Below are positions 1-8,498 of a DNA stretch of 34,153 bases, one piece after another. The stretch lies in IMG/VR virus record IMGVR_UViG_3300042991_000574, positions 1-34,153 of that record; one strand, written 5' to 3'. Positions within the stretch are counted from its first letter, which is position 1, and each line of letters starts with the position of its first letter. The translations under genes were made by a program, and so were the position numbers. The notes beneath the pieces are model-generated. The model was not told the DNA's origin. It was given only the letters and a program-made list of their open reading frames with translations, and did no database searches. Source of the DNA: a virus.

Positions 1-1
1 C

Positions 2-595
2 ATCACCCACTCGGCAGAGGATGCCTACCTCACGAGCCTGATCGCAGTCGCGACTCAGATGACTGAGGACTATCTCAGTCGCTGCCTTCTGTCTCGCACC
101 GTCAAGATGTGGATGGACTTCCTTCCCGGCACCGGGAATGAATACACACTCTACGGTGCTGGAACTGCTCAGATTCCTGTCCGCTATGCGAACATCGGAA
201 TGTTCCGCTGGTTCGAGCTCTTCAAGGTTCCTGTCGCCACCGTAAACTCCATCAAGTTCATCCCGAACAACGGCCTTCCAGAAGTAGTCTATGACCCGAT
301 CAACTACATCGTTGATGTCACTGACCCTGACATGCCTGCGCGCATCATTCTCCAACGTGGTGCAGTTTGGCCGACCGATCTTCAAGTTGCTCATGCTCTC
401 TCTGTGGAGTATGTTGTGGGTTATGGTCTTGCTGCCGATATCCCTCCTGCTCTGCGTCATGGTGTTCTTCTTGTCGCTGCCGCTCTTTGGTCGAATCGTG
501 GTGACAATGCTGATGCCCAAGCGGACATCCTCCAGCTCCCCGCCATCAAGTCAGTCCTCCATCCCTACAAAGTCATCCGTCTGAGCACGATGTGA
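2..595 (+). CDS. Head-tail connector (gp6-like), 5' partial
   Basis: The reading frame is open from the left edge (codons start at position 2) and gives at least 197 residues, so the true start is upstream. The first visible residues, ITHSAEDAYLTSLI, followed by a helix and SRCL, resemble the N-terminal helical repeat of HK97 gp6 / SPP1 gp15-type connector proteins, which form the ring under the portal. An internal ATG at 59 exists but would remove conserved helix sequence, so I do not use it. The stop codon overlaps the GTG start of the next gene. The gene heads the head-to-tail joining module, which supports the call. The family assignment is by pattern, not by search. Confidence 0.75.
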   Translation: MTHSAEDAYLTSLIAVATQMTEDYLSRCLLSRTVKMWMDFLPGTGNEYTLYGAGTAQIPVRYANIGMFRWFELFKVPVATVNSIKFIPNNGLPEVVYDPINYIVDVTDPDMPARIILQRGAVWPTDLQVAHALSVEYVVGYGLAADIPPALRHGVLLVAAALWSNRGDNADAQADILQLPAIKSVLHPYKVIRLSTM

Positions 596-945
596 AGAAG
601 ACCGCAGACATCACTGCCGGAGAGTTTCGCTTCCCCGTGGAAGTGCAACGTCCGTCATACACCGACGATGGATCAGGTGGCCAGAATAAAACCTGGCCCA
701 CTGTGATTCCGGTGGTGTTCTGCGCTGTCGAGAATCGTCAAGGCTCAGAACCTTATGGCGACAAAGACAAGGGTCGCATTCGCACCTTCCAGACTTTCTC
801 CTTCACCACTTGGTGGAGGGATGACATTCAGGTGACGGATCGTCTTCTGTTCCAAGGCACTCTCTTCAACATTCGTCGGATCAACAACCTTGATCTTCGG
901 AACAAGTTCCTCCAGATCATCGCTGACTCGGGAGTCGAGCAGTGA
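592..945 (+). CDS. Head closure / head-tail adaptor protein
   Basis: This 117-residue protein starts at a GTG that overlaps the previous stop (ATGTGA), a coupling pattern repeated in this phage. The visible sequence fits the SPP1 gp16 / phage head-tail adaptor family: a short beta-rich protein with an N-terminal extension (GEFRFPVEVQRP), a central segment of R-F-x-F-T-x-R type and a terminal strand (FNIRRINNLDLRNKFLQI). Such proteins form the stopper ring that closes the capsid after packaging. Length and gene order (connector, closure, gp10-like, terminator) match the family. Identification rests on size, order and sequence pattern. Confidence 0.7.
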   Translation: MKKTADITAGEFRFPVEVQRPSYTDDGSGGQNKTWPTVIPVVFCAVENRQGSEPYGDKDKGRIRTFQTFSFTTWWRDDIQVTDRLLFQGTLFNIRRINNLDLRNKFLQIIADSGVEQ

Positions 946-1394
946 GCACCTCGCAGCAGATCACTTTCACGCCTGAGAGTCTCGCACGCGTGAAGCTAGC
1001 TCTTGAGACCAAGAGCAAAATCATGGAACGCGCGTGTGCGCGAGCCACGACTCGGTGTGCGATGCTGATCCGGAATGCCGCAGTCAAGAAGATCATGAAT
1101 GGTCCGAAGACCGGCATCGTCTACACCGATGGAAACATCTCACATCGTGCTTCGGCTCCCGGGCAAGCTCCGGCGAATGATCTTGGAAATCTCCAGTCTT
1201 CGATCAACATCGTTGCTGCGACTCCTGCTCGCCGATGCGAAGCTCAAGTCCTCGCGCGTGCACCATATGCTCAGTGGCTTGAGTTCGGAACCACGAAGAT
1301 GAATGCTCGTCCGTTCCTTGCTCCGTCCGCCGCTGAGAACGCGCGCAAATGTCAGCAGATTCTCAAGGATGAACTCGAGGCAGCAAGCGCATGA
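942..1394 (+). CDS. HK97 gp10-like tail component
   Basis: This 150-residue protein starts at GTG 942 within a GTGA overlap. The region PYAQWLEFGTTKMNARPFLAPS (about residues 107-128) is the diagnostic motif of the HK97 gp10 / phage minor tail protein family: an A-x-x-V/L-E-F-G-T-x-x-x-x-A-R-P-F-L pattern. These proteins act at the head-proximal end of the tail during completion. The N-terminal helix carries many Arg and Lys residues. Order between head closure and the DUF3168-like terminator is canonical. Its stop overlaps the ATG of the next gene. Confidence 0.85.
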   Translation: MSTSQQITFTPESLARVKLALETKSKIMERACARATTRCAMLIRNAAVKKIMNGPKTGIVYTDGNISHRASAPGQAPANDLGNLQSSINIVAATPARRCEAQVLARAPYAQWLEFGTTKMNARPFLAPSAAENARKCQQILKDELEAASA

Positions 1395-1795
1395 GCAGTC
1401 CCTCACACGCTGAGATTCTCAAGGCTTCCATCAATCACTTGATCGGGAACGCTCCCTTCATGGCCTTGATGAACAACAACGTCTTCAACCATGTTCCGCA
1501 GGAACGTCCTCTTCCTTGCTGTCGAGTTCGTTGGGCTCAAGCCGGAGAATGGGACACCAAGGACAGCGACGGAGTCGAGGGATATATCTTCGTCGATGTG
1601 TGGACCGATCATCGCGGAGACAAGAAAGCTCTTGAAGCTGCCGATGCCGCGATCAATCTCTTGCACCTCCAACCTCTGACTCTCCCTGACGCTCAATCCT
1701 TGATTCTTCGTCGGGATTACATGGACGCCTTCACCGAACCTGATGGATTGACACACCACACGGTTGTGCGCTTCCGTCATATCGCAACCAACTAA
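1391..1795 (+). CDS. Tail terminator/completion protein (DUF3168-like)
   Basis: This 134-residue protein starts at an ATGA overlap. Features of the DUF3168 / SPP1 gp17-like tail terminator fold are visible: a long first helix, then HVPQERPLPCCRV as the 'h-v-P-x-x-x-P-x-P-y-v' strand, then VDVWTD and a helix KKALEAADAAINLL. The protein caps the tail tube so it can join the head. It is followed immediately (TAATATG) by the homing endonuclease gene, so the intruder sits exactly at the boundary with the tail tube gene. Confidence 0.75.
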   Translation: MSSPSHAEILKASINHLIGNAPFMALMNNNVFNHVPQERPLPCCRVRWAQAGEWDTKDSDGVEGYIFVDVWTDHRGDKKALEAADAAINLLHLQPLTLPDAQSLILRRDYMDAFTEPDGLTHHTVVRFRHIATN

Positions 1796-1796
1796 T

Positions 1797-2267
1797 ATGT
1801 GGAAAAGCATTAAAGGAACAGACTATCGGGTCAGCGATAGAGGCGATGTCGAACGCAACGGGCGTTTGATCGGTGGTTATGTTGTAACAGGCGGATACAT
1901 GGTTGTTGGACTGAGTTGTGATGGTAAAAGAAATTACCACTTGCGACACAGACTAGTCCTTGAAACATTTATCAGCGAGTGCCCAGATGGCTGCGAAGCT
2001 GACCACATCAACGGCGATGTCACAGACAATCGTCTGGAAAATCTTCGTTGGTTGAATCGATATGAAAACCGAAGCAGGCAGAGATTAGGCTGTCTGAACC
2101 ATCAATGCAGAATGACCCCCGGCGATATTTCAGCTATTCGCAAAATGCGAGAGCGTGGTATGTTGCTCAGAGTTATTGCAAGCAAGTTCAATTGTTCGTT
2201 TGCTACCGTTTCTAGGATCGCAAACGGACAAAGACATTCAACCACCAACAACGACATCTGTCGTTAG
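1797..2267 (+). CDS. HNH homing endonuclease with NUMOD4-like region
   Basis: This 156-residue protein starts at ATG 1797, one base past the previous stop; the longer in-frame start at 1764 would overlap the terminator gene and is less likely. The N-terminus (KSIKGTDYRVSDRGDVERNGR) fits the NUMOD4 pattern W-x-x-I-x-G-x-x-x-Y-x-V-S-x-x-G. The centre (about residues 63-86) holds the HNH_3 motif EADHINGDVTDNRLENL with the following R-W and N residues. The C-terminus (ISAIRKMRERGMLLRVIASKF..) looks like a DNA-binding helix-turn-helix. It is richer in A/T and uses rarer codons than its neighbours, in keeping with a selfish gene inserted between structural genes. Function follows the family; no target is shown. 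Confidence 0.92.
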   Translation: MWKSIKGTDYRVSDRGDVERNGRLIGGYVVTGGYMVVGLSCDGKRNYHLRHRLVLETFISECPDGCEADHINGDVTDNRLENLRWLNRYENRSRQRLGCLNHQCRMTPGDISAIRKMRERGMLLRVIASKFNCSFATVSRIANGQRHSTTNNDICR

Positions 2268-2279
2268 GAGTATTCTACC

Positions 2280-2690
2280 ATGGCGAAATACTGCGGGAAG
2301 GATCTTCTGATCCAGCGGCTCAAGACCGCTCCTTCCACCTATGAGACGATCGCGGGCATGCGCTCGACTTCGCTCAAGATCAACAACGAGCAGGTGGACG
2401 TCACCGACAAGGGTGATGTTCCCTGGCGTCAGCTGCTCGCTTGCGGCATTCGCTCGATGGAGCTTTCCGCTTCGGGTGTGTTCTCGGATGCGACCACGCT
2501 GGCCGACATCATGACCGACGTCACCACTGGCGCCATCGTCCAGTTCCAGGTCATCTCTGGTCGTGGCGACAAGTTCGTGGGCCTGTTCCTCGTTGCCTCG
2601 TGTGAGCGCAATGGTGAATACAACGGCGCGGAACAGTACTCGCTCACGCTGGCTTCCGCCGGCGCGATCGCCTACACGCCCGCTCCCTGA
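2280..2690 (+). CDS. Major tail tube protein (TP901-1 / GTA type)
   Basis: This 136-residue protein has a good ribosome-binding site (AGGAG, spacing 8). The opening MAKYCGKDLLIQRL, the segment IAGMRSTSLKINNEQVDVTDKGD and the central ELSASGVFSDA closely fit the TP901-1-type major tail protein family used by gene transfer agents. Subunits polymerise around the tape measure to form the tail tube. The base composition is G+C-rich and strongly codon-biased compared with neighbours, as expected for a highly expressed structural protein. Confidence 0.88.
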   Translation: MAKYCGKDLLIQRLKTAPSTYETIAGMRSTSLKINNEQVDVTDKGDVPWRQLLACGIRSMELSASGVFSDATTLADIMTDVTTGAIVQFQVISGRGDKFVGLFLVASCERNGEYNGAEQYSLTLASAGAIAYTPAP

Positions 2691-2733
2691 TTTCTAGTCC
2701 GCTCAACAAGCCATTTTCTGTAAGGAGGAAAAC

Positions 2734-3105
2734 ATGGCGAACAAAGCAGCTGGCGAGATGGAGATCATCATCGACAGCAAATCATTCACACTCCGTCCAT
2801 CGTTCATGTGCATCATGGACTTCGAGGAGAAGGCTGGCTTATCGGTCTTCGAGGCGATGAGGGCGGTCGGTGAGAAGCAGTCTGTCCCAATGAAGAGTGT
2901 CGCGGCGGCTTTCCATGCTGGCATCAAAGCCGCATGGAAGCCGACCAACGGCAAGCTTCCGACTTTCGAGGAAATCGGGATGGCCATCCGCAAGGACGGT
3001 CTCACGAATCATCTCGAAAGCTATATGCGATTCCTTGCCAACATGATGACCGGCGAGCACGCGCTCGAGAACGCGGAAAAAGGGTTGGCCGAGGGAAAAG
3101 CATAG
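2734..3105 (+). CDS. Tail assembly chaperone (GTA-gp10 / TAC type), short form
   Basis: This 123-residue protein has a strong Shine-Dalgarno (AAGGAGG). The pattern 'I-x-S-K-S-F-T-L-R-P-S-F-x-x-I-M-D-F-E-E' near the N-terminus and the following helix resemble the GTA gp10-like tail chaperone family, which keeps the tape measure soluble during tail assembly. Position between tail tube and tape measure is diagnostic. Near its end lies an in-frame slippery heptamer followed within two codons by the stop, and the -1 frame continues with a conserved-looking domain. This is therefore the G part of a G/G-T frameshift pair. Confidence 0.85.
   Translation: MANKAAGEMEIIIDSKSFTLRPSFMCIMDFEEKAGLSVFEAMRAVGEKQSVPMKSVAAAFHAGIKAAWKPTNGKLPTFEEIGMAIRKDGLTNHLESYMRFLANMMTGEHALENAEKGLAEGKA
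3093..3099 (+). promoter_or_regulatory. -1 programmed ribosomal frameshift site GGGAAAA
   Basis: The heptamer G GGA AAA is in the correct zero-frame phase for the X XXY YYZ rule: zero-frame codons are GAG GGA AAA GCA TAG. Slipping -1 after AAA leads to AGC ATA GAG GAC GAT and a further 82 codons. Lambda and many siphophages use a similar site to make the gpG-T chaperone fusion. I saw no obvious pseudoknot, but I cannot fold the downstream RNA here. Confidence 0.85.
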
Positions 3106-3347
3106 AGGACGATGAAGATGACGATGCAGGAGGTGTCGCAGAAGTCGACTGGCCCTCCTGCGTTGCTCTTCTCGTCATCGAGTTCCATCAGCCGATGGAG
3201 TCGGCTTGGAATATGACCTATCGGGAATATTGCTTGCTGTTCGATGTGAAGCGCCAGATTCGTGGCGTGGTGAAGTCCAAGCAGTTCTATTCTGCTGAAC
3301 GTGTGAGCGGTCTCGAGGCTCACTTGAAGAACATCGGAGCGCTGTGA
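3099..3347 (+). CDS. Tail chaperone T extension made by -1 frameshift
   Basis: This is the -1 frame continuation, 82 residues after the slip, giving a fusion of about 204 residues when joined to the short form at 2734. It begins with an acidic linker (SIEDDEDDDAGG), then a compact domain (VDWPSCVALLVIEF, NMTYREYCLLFDVKRQI) like the C-terminal domain of TAC-type tail chaperones. No usable start codon precedes this conserved part in its frame; the first ATG is at 3195, inside the domain. Translation therefore requires the frameshift. The final TGA overlaps the tape measure start. Confidence 0.82.
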   Translation, partial: SIEDDEDDDAGGVAEVDWPSCVALLVIEFHQPMESAWNMTYREYCLLFDVKRQIRGVVKSKQFYSAERVSGLEAHLKNIGAL

Positions 3348-5845
3348 TGAGTGAAACCCTGCCGCCTCTTGTCCTCCCCATCGTTGGGGATACGACTGGG
3401 ATTCAAACTGCCCTGACGAAAACGCAGCAAATGGCTGCTCAGTTCGGCGGAAAGATTGGAGCTGCTTTCAACGGCGTGCAGGGGACTCTCACCAAACTCG
3501 GTGAAAGCTTCAAGGGATTGCTCGGACCGATCGTCGCAGCAGCTGCCGCATATGCTACTTTCCATGCGGCGATGGAAGCGCTCAATCGAGCGGATGAACT
3601 TGGAAAGGCAGCTGCCTCTCTGGGAATCACCGTCGAGAAGCTTCAAGAGCTTCAGGCAACCGCTCGCTTGACGGGTGGAAGCGCTGAAGGTATGAACATG
3701 GCTCTTCGCGAGATGGGCAGGAACATTGCCCAGGCGAACGCCGGAGAAGAGTCGGCCATCGAGTCTTTCGCAAAGCTCGGTCTTCAGATGCGGGATATTC
3801 AGGGACTGAAACCTGATGAAGCATTCTTGAAGATCGCCGATGCGATGGCGAACATGTCCAACGCCCAGGATCGTCTGCAGGTCAGTCAAGAGATCTTCGG
3901 CAGAGGCAGTCGTGACCTCGCCGAGACTCTGACTCTTGGGCGCAAGGAGATCGAAGCAACCGCAGCCGAAGCCAAGAAACTTGGGTTGGTGCTCAACGCT
4001 TCTCAGATCGGTTCTCTCAAGGAGATGAATGACACGATCGAAGCGATGAAACTCCAGTTCGAGGTGATCGTCGCCAAGGTGATGACCAACTTCTCCGATC
4101 TTGTGAGTGTGATCGCCGACGAGTTCGGGCGGACAGCCAAGAATGTGAATGGAGTCAGCGATGGTCTGAGCGGACTTGGTGATTTCCTCTCGCTGATTGC
4201 GGTCGGAGTCATCGACATCGGCAAGCTGTTCGTTGCCGGTGGAATGATCATCGGCGGAATCCTCTCGAATATCGCCAACGCAATTCTTCAGCTTGTCGGT
4301 GTGTTCTACAACGCTGGCTCGAACATCACGGCGATGTTTGTCGGTGTTGGTGACATGGCAATGTCCACCTGGGACCTCATCGTCGGATATGCCACCAAGG
4401 CATTCTTGAAGATGAAAGAAGGTCTCGCAAGTGTTCTCTCTGGTTTGTTCAAGGCAGTCGGCGAATCAATCTCAACTCTCGGTGATGCACTCGGTGATAT
4501 GCCTGGAGGCGAGAGTCTTCGCGACCTTGGACAAGCGGCTTCTGAACTCGGGAAGAACATTTCCGGAGATGTCGTCGATGAGATGAAGAAGGCCGATGAC
4601 GACATCAACAAGGCTCTCGACAGCATTGGAACCGGCTTCGATGAGATGGTCGACAAGTCTCGTGATTTGAACGATGACACCGGACTTCCTGAGTGGTTGG
4701 CCGAGTCTCTCAAGTTCACCGATGAACTCGGCAGCGAGTACGGTGCAACTCTCGATGGGATGGAATCGAGCACCGTCAATCTCTTGAAGAAGTGGACAAG
4801 CGTCAAGACCGAAGTCGACATGGTGCACTCGAAGATGGGGACGACAACTGTCTCGATCCTCGATAGTGTCAAAGCAACTCAAGCTCTGACCGCTGAATAT
4901 GCCAAGTTCCTGGAGAAGGTGAGCGCCTACTCTGAGAAGGGCAAAAAGGCAGCTCAAGGCGATGATCCGATTAAAGCGCTCCAAGCAGAGCACGATGCAA
5001 TGCTTGCAGAGCTCGATCGTTTCCACGAGTCTGACATCGGGAAGACCGTCAAGTACAACGAAGAGAAGCTCAAGATTGACACGGCCTACAACGAGCAGAG
5101 AGCCAAGTTGGTCGGAGATCAGCACGCCGCGATTCAGACTGAGATCGATTCCTTCAACCAGACTGACTGGGGCACTCGCCTCGCGCATCTCGAGTCGATC
5201 GCCGCGATGGAGGAAGAGAACTACGCCGCTCAACTCGAGGTTGCTGCCGCTCGTCAAGAGGATGATCTTGGGCACGCGACTGAGGAGGAAGAAGCCGCTC
5301 AGGTTCACGCGAACAACATGATCGCCATCGAGGAACAGAGGTCACAAGTCGAGACTCAGATCAACCAAGCTCGCGCTGCGACCATCGCTGGAATCCTCGG
5401 GCAAGCTGCCGCATTGATGGACAAGAATAACAAAGCTCAATTCACCGCGTGGAAAGTCTTCGCGTCCGGTCAAGCAATCATCAATGCTCTCCTCTCGTTC
5501 TCGACCATCATGGGTGATCCCAAGAATGAGCTGATGTTCGGACCTGCTGGTCAGATCGCTCTCGCCACCACGAGTCTTGGTCTTGGAATGGCAGCAGCCG
5601 CCAAGATCGCATCCACTCCTTATGGCGGAAGCGGTGGAAGTGCTTCGCTTGGTGGAAGTGCTGGAGGTGGAGGTGGATCAGCTGCTTCTTCCGCGCGCTC
5701 GCAATCCGAAGCAAGCTCCTCGACCAATATGAATGTGACTCTTTACGGTGACAACTTCTCTGGCTCAAGCGTCCGCGGATTGATCGGAGCGATCAATGAA
5801 GCTGCGGGCGACAACGCCAACATCAAGATGCAGGTGAACTCATGA
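3347..5845 (+). CDS. Tail tape measure protein
   Basis: This 832-residue protein is the longest in the late region and sits directly after the tail chaperones. ATG 3347 is preferred over GTG 3344 because GGAG at 3336 is then 7 nt away. Long helical segments with Ala, Gly and Lys/Glu repeats dominate. A hydrophobic stretch around residues 275-330 (many I, V, L and G) probably crosses membrane during DNA injection. A second coiled-coil region spans about 540-680, and the C-terminus is Gly/Ser-rich (GGSGGSASLGGSAGG). The early segment (SLGITVEKLQELQATARLTGG) is common in phage tape measures. Its length implies a tail of roughly 125 nm using the usual 0.15 nm per residue, which is an estimate only. 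Confidence 0.95.
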   Translation: MSETLPPLVLPIVGDTTGIQTALTKTQQMAAQFGGKIGAAFNGVQGTLTKLGESFKGLLGPIVAAAAAYATFHAAMEALNRADELGKAAASLGITVEKLQELQATARLTGGSAEGMNMALREMGRNIAQANAGEESAIESFAKLGLQMRDIQGLKPDEAFLKIADAMANMSNAQDRLQVSQEIFGRGSRDLAETLTLGRKEIEATAAEAKKLGLVLNASQIGSLKEMNDTIEAMKLQFEVIVAKVMTNFSDLVSVIADEFGRTAKNVNGVSDGLSGLGDFLSLIAVGVIDIGKLFVAGGMIIGGILSNIANAILQLVGVFYNAGSNITAMFVGVGDMAMSTWDLIVGYATKAFLKMKEGLASVLSGLFKAVGESISTLGDALGDMPGGESLRDLGQAASELGKNISGDVVDEMKKADDDINKALDSIGTGFDEMVDKSRDLNDDTGLPEWLAESLKFTDELGSEYGATLDGMESSTVNLLKKWTSVKTEVDMVHSKMGTTTVSILDSVKATQALTAEYAKFLEKVSAYSEKGKKAAQGDDPIKALQAEHDAMLAELDRFHESDIGKTVKYNEEKLKIDTAYNEQRAKLVGDQHAAIQTEIDSFNQTDWGTRLAHLESIAAMEEENYAAQLEVAAARQEDDLGHATEEEEAAQVHANNMIAIEEQRSQVETQINQARAATIAGILGQAAALMDKNNKAQFTAWKVFASGQAIINALLSFSTIMGDPKNELMFGPAGQIALATTSLGLGMAAAAKIASTPYGGSGGSASLGGSAGGGGGSAASSARSQSEASSSTNMNVTLYGDNFSGSSVRGLIGAINEAAGDNANIKMQVNS

Positions 5846-6633
5846 GCGGCATTCCGGATATGACTCTGGCACAGGTGCTCTATGACAATGCTCTGCGAAA
5901 AGGAACTGTCAGCTACAACGGCGTGATCATTCCTGGCTTCGAGCCGGTGAATGCTTACGACTGGAGGGACTTCAGTCTGTTCCGCTGGGAACCAGCTGCT
6001 GGCTCTCGCGTTCTCATGGTTCAAATCGATTCGGCCATCCTTGTCGACAGCCTTGTGTTCTGGGCGACCGCTGAGATTCCTGCCGGCTTGGTCTTCGGTC
6101 TTGACTGGAGCACAGATGGAATCGGATGGACTCCTCTTCTCAGTGGACTGACTGTTGCCGGTGAAATGCAATGGCTCGATGTTCCGACTCCTGTCACAGT
6201 GCCTGCAACCAAGTGGCTCAGGTTCTATCTCCACAATTCCACTGGTTTGCCGATAGATTTCAGGCAAATCAGTTTCGGTCCGAAGCTCCAATTCCCAATG
6301 GGCCAGTGGAACGGAATCGCTCCTCCGAAGCTTTTGCACGGAGTCGTGGTCGAGACTGTCATCAGCGTCAATGGTTCGATCCTCGGTCGCAACCTTCGTC
6401 GCATCACGAAGGAAGGAATGCTCAGTCTGAACTACCTGACGCAAGACTGGGTTCGCAATTCATGGAATCCCTTTGCGATTCACGCGAGCAAGTATGCTTT
6501 CTGGTGGCGGTGGAATCCTGTCACCTATCCTACCGAGATCGCCCTCACGGTCGCGGATAAGATCGAAGCTCCCAAGAACAGCTCACCTCCTGGACGGATG
6601 GAAGTGAGCATGCCGCTTCTCTACCTGTCATGA
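5842..6633 (+). CDS. Distal tail / minor tail protein
   Basis: This 263-residue protein starts in an ATGA overlap with the tape measure. The first half is beta-rich, with alternating W/F residues (DWRDFSLFRW, LVDSLVFWA, FGLDWSTDGIGWTPL, KWLRFYLHNS) like a discoidin/galactose-binding-like jelly roll. The second half (GVVVETVISVNGSILGRNLRRIT) has the R-x-L strand pattern of distal tail proteins. Position between the tape measure and the hub matches the Dit role: the ring that closes the tube tip and holds the hub. Carbohydrate contact is possible but unproven. Confidence 0.6.
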   Translation: MSGIPDMTLAQVLYDNALRKGTVSYNGVIIPGFEPVNAYDWRDFSLFRWEPAAGSRVLMVQIDSAILVDSLVFWATAEIPAGLVFGLDWSTDGIGWTPLLSGLTVAGEMQWLDVPTPVTVPATKWLRFYLHNSTGLPIDFRQISFGPKLQFPMGQWNGIAPPKLLHGVVVETVISVNGSILGRNLRRITKEGMLSLNYLTQDWVRNSWNPFAIHASKYAFWWRWNPVTYPTEIALTVADKIEAPKNSSPPGRMEVSMPLLYLS

Positions 6634-8489
6634 CCTACGCTGCTCAATCCCAGAAATACGGCAAGCAAGCCGTTCAGATTGTCGAGCTCTATCTCGACAC
6701 GTGCTCGCTCACGTATGGTGTTGCTCCTTGCACCGGAGCAATCGGAGTCACTGGAACGCAGAAGTGTTTCAACACGCGAGCCACATGCCAGAGTGCGGCG
6801 AACTACGCGCGCACGAGCAAGGTCTACCGCTTCTCGACGACTCGCGTTGATGGGATTCAGCAACCCGGAGATGGACCGACTTTCCCGACTCTCCTCTCGG
6901 TGAAGAGCGCTCCGACTGTTCTCACTCCTGGAAAAGGTCTCGGCATCCGCTCGTCATTGAGCATCTCAATCGCCGACCATCCTTGGACTGATTCCGGCAT
7001 CGACAAATATCAAGGCACTCGCGGATATGATGCCGACCTTCGTGGATCATTCTGGGGGAAGTTCGTCACGCGCAATCGGTACTACGAGAACCGTCGAATC
7101 GATGTTCTGACCGGTTTCTTGAATGATGATGGATCCTATGACGTCGCGAACTTCAAGCGGCGGACGTACATCATCACCAAGATCAGCGGACCAACTGGTG
7201 GAAATGTTTCGATTGAAGCAAAGGATCCTCTTCGTCTTGCTGACGGCGAGAAAGCCAAGTGGCCCAAAGCGTCACAAGCCATTCTTTCTGTTCCTGTCGA
7301 CGAGCTGGCGACGAGCATCTCGATCACCGATCCAGAACAGTCCATCACCGAGTGGTGGAATCTTGGACAACGCTACATCCGATGCGAAGACGAGATCATG
7401 CGAGCCACTGGAATCGCTGGTCTCGCGACCACGACTCCTGTTCTGACTGTTGTCCGCGGAAGCATGCCGACGTGGTACAACTTCTCGTTGAACATCGCCT
7501 ATCCGCACGAGCTCGATGCTTCTCTGCAGCCTTGTCATCTCTTCGATGATGCTCCGGTCTATGATATTGTTTATTTCCTCTTGAACTCCGTGGCTGGAAT
7601 CGATCCAGTCTATCTCCCTTTGAGTGAGTGGACCGCCGCGATCGAGGACGAAGGATTCCAATATCTCCGCTTCAATGCTTTGCTCATCGAACCCGTTGAT
7701 GTCAAGACTCTTCTCACGGAAATCACTGAGCTCTCGGTTCTCATCTGGTGGGATGAGCGCTCAAGCGTTGTCCGTCTCAAGGGTCTTCGCTTCGTCGAGT
7801 TGATCGGCGACCAGTTCAACGATTCAAATGCAATCGTCTCCGAGTCTGTTTCGGTGAGTGAAGACACCGGATCGCTGATGACTCAGCATTGGTTGTTCTT
7901 CGACTTGTCATGGCCGCTTGCCAACATGAGTCAGCTCAAGAACTACCGAGTGGTGGATGTTCGCGCGAACCTTGAGAAGGAAGGCGCTGATCAATACGGC
8001 AAGGCAGCCATCGCTCAGAAGAAGACTCGCTGGTTGAATCGTGGAGATGCAGGTGTTGCGATGGAAGTCGGCTTCACCATGCTGAAGCAATACCAAGAGG
8101 TCCGCAAGATCATCACCTGGACGATGGATCCGAAGGATGATGCATTCTGGGTTGGAAGCACTGTTGGTGTTGCGACCAAGTACGTCCAAGATCAGTATGG
8201 TTCTTCTGAACCGCGCAACTATCTTGTGACTCAGGTCGAGGAGATCATGTCGAACGGAGGAGTGAAGCTCAAGTATACCGGACTCGAGCTGTTCTCTTTC
8301 ATTCGCACCGGTCTCATCACGCATCCTTCTACTTTTCAAGGCGATCCGCCTGATCCGATTCCTGCTCCTGCGAACTACTCTTCCGCTTCCGCTCTCGAGA
8401 AGTCCAAGTGGGCTTACATCTGCTACGACGATCGTGGGGATGGCCAGCCTGGATTCCTCGATGGAACCGGTCCATATCAAATCGTCTAA
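6630..8489 (+). CDS. Tail hub / baseplate-like tip protein with N-terminal Cys cluster
   Basis: This 619-residue protein starts in an ATGA overlap. The N-terminal region has four spaced cysteines (C26, C34, C47, C53 in LDTCSLTYGVAPC..KCFNTRATCQ), followed by TTRVDGIQQPGDG and a long beta-rich body with R-Y-I-R-C and L-R-F motifs. This layout is typical of large tip/hub proteins of siphophages and GTA-like tails. Lambda gpL carries an Fe-S cluster on tail-tip cysteines, so metal binding here is a reasonable but untested inference. The C-terminus ends in a Pro-rich linker and an Asp/Gly-rich tail (DDRGDGQPGFLDG) that may contact the fibre encoded next. Confidence 0.72.
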   Translation: MTYAAQSQKYGKQAVQIVELYLDTCSLTYGVAPCTGAIGVTGTQKCFNTRATCQSAANYARTSKVYRFSTTRVDGIQQPGDGPTFPTLLSVKSAPTVLTPGKGLGIRSSLSISIADHPWTDSGIDKYQGTRGYDADLRGSFWGKFVTRNRYYENRRIDVLTGFLNDDGSYDVANFKRRTYIITKISGPTGGNVSIEAKDPLRLADGEKAKWPKASQAILSVPVDELATSISITDPEQSITEWWNLGQRYIRCEDEIMRATGIAGLATTTPVLTVVRGSMPTWYNFSLNIAYPHELDASLQPCHLFDDAPVYDIVYFLLNSVAGIDPVYLPLSEWTAAIEDEGFQYLRFNALLIEPVDVKTLLTEITELSVLIWWDERSSVVRLKGLRFVELIGDQFNDSNAIVSESVSVSEDTGSLMTQHWLFFDLSWPLANMSQLKNYRVVDVRANLEKEGADQYGKAAIAQKKTRWLNRGDAGVAMEVGFTMLKQYQEVRKIITWTMDPKDDAFWVGSTVGVATKYVQDQYGSSEPRNYLVTQVEEIMSNGGVKLKYTGLELFSFIRTGLITHPSTFQGDPPDPIPAPANYSSASALEKSKWAYICYDDRGDGQPGFLDGTGPYQIV

Positions 8490-8498
8490 GGATACACC

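Noticed and set aside
4472-5308. 278-codon minus-strand frame
   Set aside because: Lies inside the tape measure gene and is an antisense shadow of its codon bias; no ribosome-binding site or family pattern.
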